From positions 82,076,001-82,140,000 of the forward strand of contig NC_092342.1 in NCBI RefSeq assembly GCF_046630445.1: 64,000 bases of DNA, in the 5' to 3' direction. The position numbers and the translations under genes are program-made. Below are positions 49,960 to 61,794 of the stretch, piece after piece. Below the pieces are notes generated by a model, which saw only the letters and a program-made list of their open reading frames with translations, ran no database searches and had not been told where the DNA came from. This stretch comes from Rutidosis leptorrhynchoides. Lineage: Eukaryota; Streptophyta; Magnoliopsida; Asterales; Asteraceae. Every line of letters begins with the position of its first letter. The first letter of the stretch is position 1.

Positions 49960-50230
49960 AAATGATAAGTAGGTGACAGTGTCGACCATATGTAAGCAAT
50001 CATTAATAAATGTTATATAACATAAATATAAATATTAGTAAACATAAATGATAATTAGGCGACAGTGTCGGCCATATAAATGTTAGATAATAGAAATATA
50101 AATGTTAGTAACATAAATGATAATTAGGCGACAGTGTCGGCCATATAAATGTTAGATAATTGAAATATAAATGTTAGTAACATAAATGATAATTAAACGA
50201 CAGTGTCGACCATATATTATTCAGGTGGTA
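49960..50230 (-). repeat. Copia leader tandem repeats (~69 bp)
   Basis: GACAGTGTCGGCC-type landmarks occur at 49,975, 50,061, 50,130 and 50,199; the last three are exactly 69 bp apart. Each landmark contains the small palindrome GACAGTGTC and is followed by CATATAAATGTTAG. It lies in the 5' leader between PBS and gag, where packaging or translation signals usually sit. Confidence 0.88.
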
Positions 50231-50281
50231 TAACCGACCATATATCATTTAGGTGGCAGAGCCAACCATAATTAGTATTAA

Positions 50282-50300
50282 GATTATCGTGCTGATAACG
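50282..50300 (-). promoter_or_regulatory. Copia primer-binding-site-like sequence
   Basis: In element sense CGTTATCAGCACGATAATC directly follows the 5' LTR. The position is right for a PBS. The tRNA was not identified; TATCAGCACG only partly resembles the initiator-Met type. Confidence 0.6.
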
Positions 50301-50611
50301 TGTTATAATTCAGTAGGCTTATAACTACCTTTAGTGGTTTGATTCTTGATGTTATAATTCAGTAGGCTTATAACTACCTTTAGTGATTTGATTCTTGATT
50401 AAGAATACTAATAATGAAGTGTAAGAACAAAGATGATAATGGAGAGAAATAAAGAAACACTTTGTAAGTATGAGAAATGGTGCAAGTTTAATGCTTGCAT
50501 TCATGGCTATTTATAGCAAAAATATCACAAGTTTAGGTAATACAATAATATTACTTTTGTGTATCAATAATTGACTATCCATTTATATATATATATATAT
50601 ATATTATAACA
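50301..50611 (-). repeat. Copia 5' LTR
   Basis: 311 bp, with the same 49-bp duplicated end (50,301-50,349; 50,350-50,398) as the 3' LTR. Its (AT)n run is only about 20 bases. Confidence 0.93.
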
Positions 50612-50880
50612 AAAGGCAACTAATTACTCTGTATTTGTGTATTATTAATAGACATCACACATCAAACAGAAATTAAAAAGCTGCATTGTAACAATCAAGA
50701 TTTAACAACCTTCTTTAATAGCCTATAACCACATGCATCTTTAAATCAAAATTCAACCTAAAATTTACTCAACTTTAGTGGTGCACATTATCACATGGCT
50801 TTAAAGTTTTACTCCATATTATTCCAAGAAGATGTACGAAACAACACATTTTCTAAACGTAAATTATAAGCCATCTCTAA

Positions 50881-51092
50881 GGTGTTTGTTTTTCTATTTG
50901 CAGATCTTATTATGTCTTATGTTTGCGCGCTCGCAGACGTTTTTACTGCAGACTATTTATTTTTCTGAAGACATAAGATAAAATAATGTTTTATTCTATA
51001 TGTAATCCCGCAGACTTAGAAATGTGTTTCTAAGTGCTGCAGACAGAATTAAGTTATTTTGTAGATCTTCGGACAAAAACATCTAAAAAAAT
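50881..51092. repeat. MITE-like repeat, copy 1
   Basis: Begins GGTGTTTGTTTTT and ends GGACAAAAACATCT, roughly inverted ends. The interior (TCTTATTATGTCTTATGTTT; TTAGAAATGTGTTTCTAAGT; GCAGACAG) matches 57,451-57,704 in the TRAX intron. Too short to encode a transposase. Exact ends and target duplication are uncertain. Confidence 0.65.
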
Positions 51093-51108
51093 AAGCAGTA
51101 CCTAAATG

Positions 51109-51130
51109 ACACACACACACACACACACAC
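51109..51130. repeat. (CA)n microsatellite
   Basis: About 22 bases of AC dinucleotide just downstream of the GEK1-like stop codon. Confidence 0.95.
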
Positions 51131-51194
51131 AAAATAAAAATAATATAAAATATACTAAAAAATACAGTAACATAATACTGTGTGAATCTTGAGC

Positions 51195-53136
51195 TTAGTA
51201 GAAATCACCCGGTTTGCCAATTTTAATATTCTGTTCACATAAATACTCCGTAATCGCTTTCTTCTGCCAGCCCTTGAAACTCCTGCCAGTTTTAGACATT
51301 CTTTAAAAATCTATTCGATTGCTAAAGCGACGGGTTGTTGATAACCGATAATAGTAAATAAACGACAAGATATAAATTATTACTTTTGATCAAGATGAGC
51401 AATTACTTCCCCACCAGGAAAAGCTTCGACTGTAGCATCGTACGCAGTTTTAATAGCATGTTTCCAAGTTCCACCAATATCTTTCGATTCACCCGGATCT
51501 TCCATTGGCAACGAATATCCAGACAGTAAGTGCCCGACCCATACACCACTTTTCCTAAACATCATATTTTAGCAACAGGTCCAGTTAGACGTGGCTGGAT
51601 GGGCGGGTCAGGATATTTGGGTAATGCGTTCAGATTGACCCATTTGACCAGTTTGTGATCGAACAAAAAACATCTTGAACCCATTAGTACTAATTGTTTA
51701 ATATTGCCTCCTACAAAAGTAAACCAATGCTCCAACAGCATCGAGTGACGCTAAATGGTTTACAGATCTTGTAGAATAAAAATCCACGCACCATTTTTAA
51801 TATGTAATGAAACTAAACTTACCCTTCTGTTTTCTATTTGTACAAGAGACTAATTACCAGAACTATATGAACCACTTGACCAATAGTTGACTATTAATAG
51901 CAGTTATGAAAGTAACTTACAAGATTATGTCCATGTGGCGAGGTACATAATGGCCACCTCCTAAACCGAGAAGTACTTTTTTGTTACTGCACATACTGAG
52001 ACATAAAAAAGATACACAAATTTGTAAGGCATATAACAGTAACAGTTTAATGATGAAATTTCAACCAAAAAAACCCTTTAATCCCAAATGGCCAAATTAT
52101 AGTTTGACATTTGAACCTATATACTCAAAAGGTTCATTAACAACCCACAATAAACGTAATTTAAAAAAGTTTTTAAGGTATTGATGGTACCTGTTCCAGT
52201 TTCCAACCGCCTCACCTCCTCCAATTCCAAGTCCTTCCCAAACTAACTGCAAATAAAAAAAAATAAAATAATAATAATAATAAATCACAGAGTATTAGAT
52301 CGCATATGGTAATTTGCTATAAACTTGTGCAATGCAACATAACAAAAAAATTCACTCTAATCTTATTGATTGAATTTAATCATTCTAAGTTTTCGTCGAA
52401 AAATATCTTCAAATAATAAAGAAAAAAAGTTGCAAAACCAGAGAAATCAAGGCATGGAAGCAATAATAAAATTCTGTGTATTAGACCCGCGCAATGACTT
52501 GAGCAGCATCTTGCCTAGTCCAGCATTCAATTGTGCTACCTATACATACCAAAGTAAATTTGCTAGTCAAAACTATATGGTAAGAAAATCAGATCACAAA
52601 CATTTGATTATCCAAAAGAGCAAGTAGATAAAGACCATACAGGTGAAATGAAGGATGTTCATAATATCTACATAAACTATCACGATACATATAATAATTT
52701 TGAGATATTGTACCTATCTCCACAAACATCGTTGGCTTATTTGTAACTGGACCATGATGAGTAGCCTCCAAGGTAATCTACAATAAACCAGTTAAACAAT
52801 TGTTGGCAGACTAAGTTCAGCGTTGTAAAACTCCCCGATTGATGCCGATGACTTCCCGATTACTCCTTTTTTGGAACCGCCCGATTCAATTTTCCAAAAA
52901 TCCATGTATTTAAATGGTCACCATTGGTCAATGTGTGAAAATAAGATTTATTGGTCAGTTGGATTTAGTCAAAATCATTCAAAGTCAACATCCGTTAACA
53001 TCTTTATATGAATTTAAATTAGAATTTTATAGTTCTTGAACAAATAAAGATTATGTTTATGTTTCCACCATTATGTGAACGTTTATGTTTATGTATTTCT
53101 TGTATATTTACACTTATAATTTTATAATTTATTATT

Positions 53137-53201
<65 letters not shown>

Positions 53202-54914
53202 AAAAGTCCAATCCGTTTACTCCCCGAGTTGCCGATAACTTCCTCAAAAAGTAGCGATTTATGCTATGAACCATGGAATATGATGTCACAACAAAAGTAT
53301 AAGTACGAGCTTACTTTTTGACCCAATGTTAAGAATATACTCCAAGATGTTATGATTTTCTTGCAAAAAAGGTGAGTACCTCAAATTCAGGAAGCAAGTT
53401 ATGGGATTGGGCAAGTTTCTTTAAGAGTATCAACCATTGAGTCATCCTAGGACTTGGAACCGCGGCCCACCCTGGCTTCCCTCCTTGTGGTGGAATATCT
53501 CCTTCTTTTAAATGTGGCACACCTAAAATCGATATATTTTCAGAGATGCAAACCTCAACTTAATTGCAAATTAAGTTGTACATAGACCATTAGATTAAAG
53601 CAGTGAGTGTGCAGGGGTATTGAGTTTTATGTGATTGTTCATTTCGCTCACTCCATTTCACATAATTTTCTTATACGCAGTATTTATATATAAAGTAACA
53701 CCTTAGTTACAAAGCCTTAGACCGCGTTCGATAAAAATGAATGATTTAGTGATCTGAATAATTCAAAGGTTCTAAGTAATGTTGGTTCTATATGACAATA
53801 ACCTGTTTGATAATCAATTTGAATGAACAATATGAATGATGTAAAATTACCTTATTCGCCTTTTACATGAATAAGAAAATAATATACTTGTTTGATATGT
53901 GTTCTTCATCATCATATAATTAAAAGAGGATATTACATAACATTTAGATGTTTAATGGTTAAAAGAGTATTTCAACTCGAATGCAGCACCATATGTCATT
54001 CAGAGTTCAGAAACAAACGAGATGGTTGTGCATTCAGCAGTTACGAATAATCCAGCCAAAAAAGTAATAGGAATTAGACCTAACACGATTCCAAATAAAA
54101 AAAACTTCAATCATTTCGATTTATTTGGAAGGGGGAAAATCCAGGGTTCCAAACCTAAATAAAAATCCGAAACACCCACGAATCTCACTGACCAAGAATT
54201 GGCAATTGACCCAGACCATTCAATTAAGAGACAATCAAGCGCACCCCTAGTTACACCTGATTATATGATTATCAACCATTTCACATCATACTAAAAATAC
54301 TACTATCAGCCATTGCTCATTTTGCTCATTCAAGAACAAAGCCTTAGTTACACCTTAATACCTGATTATATGATTCCTAATCATTCCATTTCACATAATT
54401 ACTCTCTACAATGCAATACGAAACGAAACGCACTAATAACACGTGGCTCCTAACTATCACGAGTAATTAGATATGATTTTCATTAACAACATAAATTGAG
54501 AGTAGAAGTAAATACCTATGGGATGAATGGTGAGTGCAGGACGATTTGTAACGGCGGTATGTTTGCTAAGAAATATGATGTCATCAACAACTTCACCGCT
54601 AACATGTTCCCAACGACTATCCAAATCATCTTCTTCAACTATACTTTTATCATGCTCCAGTAACCTCACGTTTCCATTAGCCTTACTCCTAATCCCCTAT
54701 TTTTTTCATTTTTTTTATTATTTAAATATAAAAATATATTTATTTACTTACTTCGTATATTATATGAAGTTATGATTGTGAATATAAAATATACTAGCAA
54801 TTAGTGTAGTACCTGAAAGAAAACGCCGGGGTTCCAGTTTCCGATGGCGGAGAGTGCTGACGCTGGTCCGTACGACGCCGGATCGGTGGTTGTTGCCACC
54901 ACTAGCGTCACCAT
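51195..54914 (-). CDS. GEK1: D-aminoacyl-tRNA deacylase, GEK1-like, nine exons
   Basis: Exons (+ coordinates, transcribed right to left): 54,813-54,914; 54,516-54,681; 53,380-53,522; 52,714-52,777; 52,487-52,539; 52,191-52,246; 51,921-51,986; 51,384-51,554; 51,195-51,282. All introns are GT-AG, phases agree, and the sum is 909 nt (302 residues), close to family length. Start MVTLVVATTTDPASYGP is typical. Motifs: HTAVTNRPALTIHPIG (75-90), EATHHGP (141-147), GGGHYVPRH (204-212), VWVGHLLSGYSLPMED, FPGGEVIAHLDQKSFKGWQK. The enzyme removes D-amino acids from mischarged tRNA; Arabidopsis GEK1 is linked to ethanol/acetaldehyde tolerance. It is divergent from TRAX, with 1,985 bp between starts. Introns 2 and 3 contain repeats. 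No lesion is seen, so it is likely functional. Confidence 0.95.
52810..53250. repeat. Repeat-like insertion with (AT)n in intron 3 of the GEK1-like gene
   Basis: It contains several ACTCCCCGA / CTTCCCGATTACTCC words near both ends (52,830-52,865; 53,218-53,240) and an AT run at 53,142-53,199. The repeated words at both ends suggest a small transposon-like insertion; ends not resolved. The open frames over the AT run are artefacts. Confidence 0.5.
53721..54032. repeat. MITE-like repeat, partial copy, in intron 2 of the GEK1-like gene
   Basis: It shares ATAAAAATGAATGATTTAG, TGTTTGATAATCA and CACCATATGTCATTCAGAG with the fuller copy at 55,121-55,511. One end is diverged. Confidence 0.75.
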
Positions 54915-55120
54915 TTGAGTTTTATTCCAATTAGGTTAGGTTTTACTAATTAATTGAAGGTCGATTTTGGTTACACAATTTGCGAATTTCACTTTATACG
55001 GTATATTTATATTTATGACAAGTTTTTTAATGATATTATAAGTTACGGTTGTCTTTAAGAAGTAATTGACGCATAAAGGAATGGTAATTAAGCGGTTATT
55101 TTTTATGTACAATTAAATTA

Positions 55121-55511
55121 AGGGTGCATTTGATAAAAATAAATGATTTAACGCTGAATGGTTTAGAATCTAAATGATTCAAAGCCTTTGAATAAAGTTT
55201 CTTCTGAATGAAAATAAACCGTTTGATAATCATTTAAAATGAACGATATAAACGGAGTAAATTACCTTATCAAAGTGTAACATTAATAAAATATTCAATA
55301 TACTTGTTAGTGAAGTGTTCAGGATAGGATTTGAGGAGAAAATTACAGAAAAAGTAGGCTGTTAATGGTTAAGAGAGTGTTTTATCTCTGAATGTTTCAG
55401 CACTGAATTCTGAACCATTCAGCACCATATGTCATTCAGAGGTCAGAAACAAACGCACTGAATGCTGAATGACACATAACCATTCCATTAAGAGGCAAAC
55501 AAACGTACCCT
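55121..55511. repeat. hAT-type MITE between the two genes
   Basis: Ends AGGGTGCATTTG and CAAACGTACCCT are imperfect inverted repeats. The interior is rich in CATTCAG/CTGAATG words. About 390 bp, with no ORF, as usual for a MITE. The hAT assignment is by resemblance of the ends; an 8-bp target duplication was not clear. Confidence 0.75.
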
Positions 55512-56899
55512 AAGTGTGTCTGGATCTCTTAAAACCATCTCTTAAAGACCGTCGTTAGAAAACTTATGTTTATTATTAGAACTAATATTCTAAAATTTGA
55601 AATAACTTCGATTTTATAAATTTTTTTCATAGATCCATATGGTGACTCATAATTTAGCAGTTGTTAAATTTTTTTCCTTTGTTATTATCTGTTTAGTATT
55701 TATTCTGTTTGCAAATTGAAATTGAAAATAGATATAGATAGTCTAATTATATTGTCTCTTAAAAATAGACAAGTTTCAGATTAAATGACAAAGAAATAAT
55801 AATTTTATTCTCTTAATTAAGTGGTGTAATGATATCGACTAAAAAGTCAAGTTTTACCTCTGATATTAAGCCTTAAATCAATAGAGTAATTAACTTTATT
55901 GAAGAATTAAGCGTCTATTTGTTTTTTTGGATAGATCAAGTGATTATGATGACGATGCAAGAAGAATCGAAAAAACAGACTTCTTAAAACGAAGAATTTA
56001 GAGCGAAAACGATGAAAATCAAGTTACTAATTTGATATAAGTTACTAATTTGATATAAGTCATATTCAACCAGCAGTGGACTGATTTGTTTTGTATTTGT
56101 TTTTGTTGATTTATGTTTTTGATTTTTATCTTTTCAAATTTAGAGTTATAATTTTAGGTGATGAAGATGAAGATGGAGATGGGATTATTTAATTAAAAGT
56201 GAAATCGTTCAAATGACCAAAATGTCTCCACATGTTTTGCACATGACCATGTTTAACAAAAAAGTTAACGGACGTTAGGCGTTTGGACTATCGTTGCTCC
56301 ACCAGCAAACCACGAGGACTATCAACACTCAAAACTGATACTTTGATAACCGTGCAATATGGTACAAATCACATGGACTATTCGCGCAATTTTCTCTTTC
56401 AAACATGATGTCATACTTATCAGATGGGCAACTTTGACTCCGCTGAAGGCAGTGCTATGAATTTTTAAATTATAATTTCTGACCAACTGAGGTGGTTTGT
56501 CTCAGTTGTGAACGGTAGAAAAAGTGATTTATGAATTGGAGTTCGAACCTTCGGGGGTCTTACTTTTCAGAGTTAAATATATCATTGATTAAGGAAATAA
56601 ATTAGTCAGCGTTATGTTTAAGACTATCATTGTGTATTTCAAAAACCTTAAAGACTATCAATATAGTTTTGAGTAAATTAGATTAATGAATGATGTAATT
56701 AACTCAAAAATTATCATGTTATATGTTTTAAAAGAAGTATAATATTTATATTAATATTTAATATAATAAAAATAAAAAGATATAATTCTAAATATTTTGA
56801 CAAAATTGCATTAACGGGGAACTTGTGTTTGGGTATTGTTTTTGTTAGTGCCAGATGTTGTGTTACTCTTTAGCGTCATTTCATAGGTACCTCTGTCCC
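55512..56899. other. Intergenic region upstream of TRAX-like gene
   Basis: No gene recognised. A 19-bp direct repeat (AAGTTACTAATTTGATATA, about 56,020-56,058) is present. The stretch 56,205-56,400 (AACGGACGTTAGGCG; CAAACCACGAGGACTATCAA) looks like a dispersed repeat. The TRAX promoter should lie in the last few hundred bases; no clear TATA box was picked. Confidence 0.55.
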
Positions 56900-59147
56900 A
56901 TGGCTTCCAAATCTCGCCGCATCCGTCACCGTAATTAATTCCTTAAACCCTACTCTTTTACTAATTTTTCAATATCTAGACCCAAAAAAAACCCTAATTC
57001 TTCACACTCTTACTTACTCTAGGTTAAAAAAAAACATTAGTTACCTAATTCGAAAATAGTACTCAGATTATTAGCCTACATTTATCATCATCATGTAACA
57101 TTGTTTGTTTAATGTTTAATTTTGCAGTTGCAGAATCAACAATGCAAGGTGCCGGTAAAAAACCTAGGTCAATTGCTACTGAAGCAGCTTCACCATCATC
57201 TTCAATGAAAGATGAATTCTCTAAATACGCTGATTATCTTAATCAATTTGTAAGTATTTGTGTCTGATTGCAAACTTGTTATGATAGCCATTACTGTTGG
57301 TTTATGATTACTAGGTTAGGTTAGGGTTATATTAGCTTCTAACTGTTATAAATAAGCTGAAGGTTAATTAGACCTAGCATGTAAGATGTTAAACCCTAGC
57401 TTTATCTGTTACTCCAAATTTCAATAAGCCAGAAAAAAATAGCCTGGTGCTGTTGTCGTTTGTTTTTAGGTCTGCAAACCTTATTATGTCTTATGTCTTT
57501 AAGATAAAGTAATGTCTTATTCTGTCTGCAATCTCGCAGACTTAGAAATGTGCTTCTAAGTGCTTCAGACAGGATTAAGTTAAATTCTAGATATAAAAAC
57601 AAACAGTCTTCAGTATTTAGCATACGGATGTTTAGTCTTAAACTACATCTTCAAATATGGTCCGCATATCTTTAGACAAAAACATCTTGAAAAACAAACA
57701 ACACTAGGTCAACGTTAATTGAGCTTCAAAGGTTTAGCTTATATGTTACTTGAAGCCAATAAGTTGTTAAGCTCGTAAGCGGTAAAAATTGAGCATATTG
57801 GCTTTTGTATAAACCAGGTAAATGAGCATACCCAAACACCAAATGGTTTCGTTGGATTTTAAAGTTGTTATGAATTCTATATTACCAAAGTGTGTAGTTT
57901 TGTTAATGGTTTTCCCTAAATTTTGATTGACATTACCAGTTTGTATCATGAAAGCGATAAAAATGGGTCCATGACTCGTGACAACTTGGTTTATAGGCAT
58001 GTGGTATCTACTTGTTAATTGATTACTTATTGTAGAATGACAAGAGAGAACGGGTAGTGAAAGCAAGTCGTGATATCACGATTAATAGCAAAAAGGTGAT
58101 ATTTCAAGTGCACAGGTGAATAACAATCTTCATAACACTTTCGATACTTGTAGCACTCTTACTTTCTGTACACCGTTTTTTTATGTAGTTTTTGAGTTCA
58201 TCTTACGTCATTAAACAGGATCAGCAAAATGAACAAAGATGAAGTGTTGGAGAAGGCTGAAAAGGATCTTTCAGCTGTCAAAGATCAACAGATAGCCCGA
58301 CTAGTAAATGAATTGCAAGGAACCGACTTTTGGAAACTAAGACGAGCATATTCTCCCGGGGTCGCCTTTTTTATTAAATTTTCCTAATTTACATAAATAA
58401 AATTCGCTGAATTGCTTGTATTAAATCATGAGGCTTGCATTTGTGCAGATACAAGAATATGTTGAAGCTGCAACGTTATGTAAATTCTGCACTACTGGTA
58501 CTTTGTTGAACCTTGATGAGATAAATGCCATGTTGTTACCACTGGGTGACCCGTCTTTTGAGCCGTTGCAAATTAATATCCTTGATTATATATTGGGTGT
58601 AAGTTAAATTACTTTGTTAGTTATGTTTGTCATCTTATAATTTATATTATTTTGTCATGTAATATGTTGACTTTTTTCGTTATAGCTTGCTGACTTAACA
58701 GGAGAGTTGATGAGGTTGGCAATTGGGCGGATATCTGATGGCGAACTTGAGTATGCTGAAAAGATATGCAGATTTGTGCGCGAAATCTACCGAGAACTTA
58801 CGCTTGTGGCTCCAAAAATGGATGATAGTTCAGATATGAAAACAAAAATGGATGTCATGCTCCAAAGTGTAATGAAGATAGAAAATGGTACGGTTATATA
58901 TCAATTAGTATCTGCATAAGCTGATATGTTGCACCATTATTGTTATATTTACAAAGCTCAAATGGTGTGATCTGTTTACGTAGTGTAAGACAAGTTAAAT
59001 TTGATCGTGTACTATTTGTTTATGTATCAGTGTTTTATTGTGTCTGCAGCTTGCTTTGGCGTTCATGTGAGAGGATCTGAATATATTCCTCTAATTGGAA
59101 CTGGGGATACAAGTTACGCTTCGCTAGGAATGTCGGACTTTGACTAA
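56900..59147 (+). CDS. TRAX: Translin-associated factor X (TRAX), seven exons
   Basis: Exons: 56,900-56,930; 57,128-57,249; 58,036-58,115; 58,219-58,360; 58,449-58,598; 58,686-58,887; 59,050-59,147. All introns are GT-AG, phases agree, total 825 nt (274 residues). The start at 56,900 gives MASKSRRIRHLAEST, the MASK opening of plant TRAX; ATG 57,142 is a poorer alternative. Motifs: KASRDITINSKKVIFQVHR, LQGTDFWKLRRAYSPG, IQEYVEAATL (E128, E131), DYILGLADLTGELMR (D178), ENACFGVHVRGSEYIP. In animals TRAX joins translin in the C3PO ribonuclease; the two Glu and one Asp match its known catalytic residues, so activity appears retained. Known for the family: RNA processing with translin. Intron 2 holds a MITE. 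No lesion is seen. Confidence 0.95.
57451..57704. repeat. MITE-like repeat, copy 2, in TRAX intron 2
   Basis: Ends TGTTGTCGTTTGTTTTT and GAAAAACAAACAACACT are near-inverted. The interior matches the repeat at 50,881-51,092 (CTTATTATGTCTTATGTCTT; CTTAGAAATGTGCTTCTAAG). No coding content. Confidence 0.7.
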
Positions 59148-59494
59148 CGAAGAAAATGGCCCGTTACTTGTGATCCTGGTATATCTTCTTCTAACTTCAT
59201 TGACAAAAGGGTTTCATGAAGTTTTTTACCTTGTATTTGAACTTGAAGGTATGGGTATTCATCCTCAATTTAATGACAATGTGATCATGTTTACTCGGTA
59301 TTATGACTATGGTGTCTTAATTAGTGTGTGCTGAATGTCTAGCTTGCAATCAGGCATGCTGGAGTGGTTGGGTTACAATTCAAAAAGAAATGAATTGGAC
59401 CGGGTTGATTTGAACCACTGCCTTTTGTCCATCTTTTAAATAACTGAAAATTATTAGTTTTTAATTATGACAACTTAATCTTATGTTGACTTTA
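59148..59494. other. TRAX 3' flank
   Basis: Probable 3' UTR and flank; no separate gene. It ends where element E's LTR begins. Confidence 0.6.
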
Positions 59495-60549
59495 TGTAAC
59501 AACCCGTCCTAATCCTCCTGGACGAAGTCATCAACATTTAGTTCCATTGCAATGATCGATTCCAAGATATGTCCTTAACATGAGCAAATGCACAGCGGAA
59601 GACTTAATTCGTACATGAGAATAACATGCTTTGAAAAGTCAACATAAAGTTGGTGAGATATATAGGTTTGATGCTAGCAGCGTTATAACAATGGACCACA
59701 AGATTTCATATGTAAACATTTAAATAAAAATATTCTAAGTGGTTGAGCACTTGGTAACCATACTTAACATTTAATCACGTCGCATATTCCCTTTAATATA
59801 AAATCATACTACACCGTACCAAGTGTAGTCACGAAACGAAGTACTGTGCAACCGTTGAATACTGGTCGTCCAGTCCGGTTGGGGTTGTCAGGCCCGATAG
59901 ATCTATCAACAGGATTCGCGTTTACAATACCGCTGTAAATAACAGTTACCAAGCTACAGGGAAGTATGCCAGTGGTACAACTCAACGTAGAATATATTTT
60001 TCAGTTACTTGTGTCCATAACGTAAAACATAAAATACAGGTATTCTCATCCCGAAATATTTAGAGTTTAAAAGTGGGACTATATACTCACCTAATGTATT
60101 TTGTAGCAAAAATACATATAACAGCATTGATCAAGTATAAGGTTGGCCTCGGATTCACGAACCTATATTATTTATATAATTATTAACACATATAGTCGTA
60201 ATCGAACAAAATTTAAATATTATATCCTAAATTACATATAAAAATATATTGAATTTATATATATATTCAAAATGATTAATATTAATATATATATTTCTGA
60301 TTAAAAATATCTAATTTGTTATTTATGAATATTTATATAAAAATGATTAATGTGATTAATACATACCTATAACTTTAAAACTTTTATTTTCATAATAATT
60401 TTAATGTTTATAAGATTGATAATACTAATAAGAATAATACTAATAATAATTCTAATAATTATAAAATGATACTAATACTAATATTAACAAAAATAATAAT
60501 AATAGTAGTAAAATTTGAGAGTGTATACCCTTGAGAAGCTTTTTCTAAA

Positions 60550-60650
60550 AAGATTTGTCCCTTACGAGAATTGAACTCATGACCTCCTGGACACTCAACA
60601 ACACCCATAACCATTCAAGCAATTTCTGTCTTTCTGAATTATATGCCACC
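60550..60650 (-). repeat. tRNA-like (SINE-head-like) module 1 in element E LTR
   Basis: On the minus strand an A-box-like TTGCTTGAATGG (60,611-60,622) is followed after about 32 bases by a B-box-like GAGTTCAATTCTCG (60,565-60,578). Order and spacing match tRNA genes and tRNA-derived SINE heads. No complete tRNA fold was found. Confidence 0.5.
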
Positions 60651-60814
60651 CAAAGGTTTATAACCCGATTCTGTTTGTCCAAATATTTTTTTTCATTTTC
60701 AAGTGTTTTTAATCCGATTATAATCTCGGCCCATCTTATTAACTAGAGCTCAATTAACAACCCAACTAATTTTCCTGTCAAGAGAAAAAGGGAGAGAAAA
60801 AAAAAAACAATATT

Positions 60815-60890
60815 CCAGCCTAGATTCGAACCCTGGTCCCCTTGTTTCACGCAACTACACTCAACCATTACTCCATCTATTTCATTTCTG
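60815..60890 (-). repeat. tRNA-like (SINE-head-like) module 2 in element E LTR
   Basis: On the minus strand GATGGAGTAATGG (60,865-60,877, A-box-like) precedes GGGTTCGAATC (60,823-60,833), an almost perfect B box, by about 31 bases. Same orientation as module 1, about 250 bp away. Confidence 0.5.
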
Positions 60891-61750
60891 TTAGAATAAC
60901 GTTTATAATTCCTTTTCTATATACTTTCAGTCCCTTCTTCTTCTTCCTAAACAACACCCAGAACTGTTCAATATTATTAATCTTAATTGTTTATCTTAGT
61001 TATCTTCTACCTTCATTTCTTTATAATATTTACGTATCATAATCTTCATCGTGTATCTATATAATATTTTCTACCGCAAAAATAAAGAAAACGGAAGGTG
61101 GCAGCGGCGGTTTGGCGACGGTTTGCGGTTGTAAGGTTCGAAGATAACAAAAACGAAAAGCTTACTGTAGCCATAATAATGAATGGCGTTCGATACTTGG
61201 TTACTGTAACAGAAACGTAAACAGCTGTAACAGTAGCGACGTGAATCATTGGGTTGTTTTTTTTTTTTTTTATTTTTTTTTTTAAATAATCGTAGGGTAG
61301 CAAGGGGTGGTTGGTTTTGTGGTGTTGAATGGTTGTTGAGTGTGATAGATAAAGATGGTGTCTCGATGGATGCTATTGAAACAAGGAGTAGTAACGGTGG
61401 GTGTTAGTTTGATGTTAAAGATGGAAACATAAAAACGTAACAAAGGATGATGGAGGGGGTTCCGGCTAAAACAGAAGAGAATAGAAACGTTGCAGCAGAA
61501 GTTCATGGTTGTTCGAATGGTGAGGTGATGGTATTGTGGTTCGAATGAAGGAGGTGATTCATGGTGTTTCATGGTTGTGTTGTCTATGATTTCGAATAGG
61601 AGGAAGAGGATGAGATAAAGAAAAGTGATGGTGGCTCTTGGTGCTTCTCCGGTGGTTGAGGGTGGTAGTCGTGAGATGGTTTAAAAAAAATGTTAGATGT
61701 AGTTTGATTACAGAAAGAAGTATGAGAGTGTGATCAAATGCACATAAGTT

Positions 61751-61794
<44 letters not shown>

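Larger units (their letters stand above)
44681..50611 (-). mobile_element. Ty1/copia retrotransposon, complete
   Basis: 5,931 bp with LTRs at 44,681-45,064 and 50,301-50,611, ends TGTTATAAT...ATTATAACA, and target duplication AAAGG (44,676-44,680; 50,612-50,616). Sense is minus: 5' LTR, PBS-like site, repeat-rich leader, gag, pol. Integrase lies before RT, the copia order. The pol is open but gag has a premature stop. Lineage within copia is not assigned. Confidence 0.95.

Noticed and set aside
59140-59334. 64-codon ORF overlapping the TRAX stop
   Set aside because: Other frame; the TRAX frame ends at 59,147 with good agreement to the family's end.
60550-60890. True tRNA genes
   Set aside because: Only A- and B-box-like parts are visible; acceptor and anticodon stems were not found.
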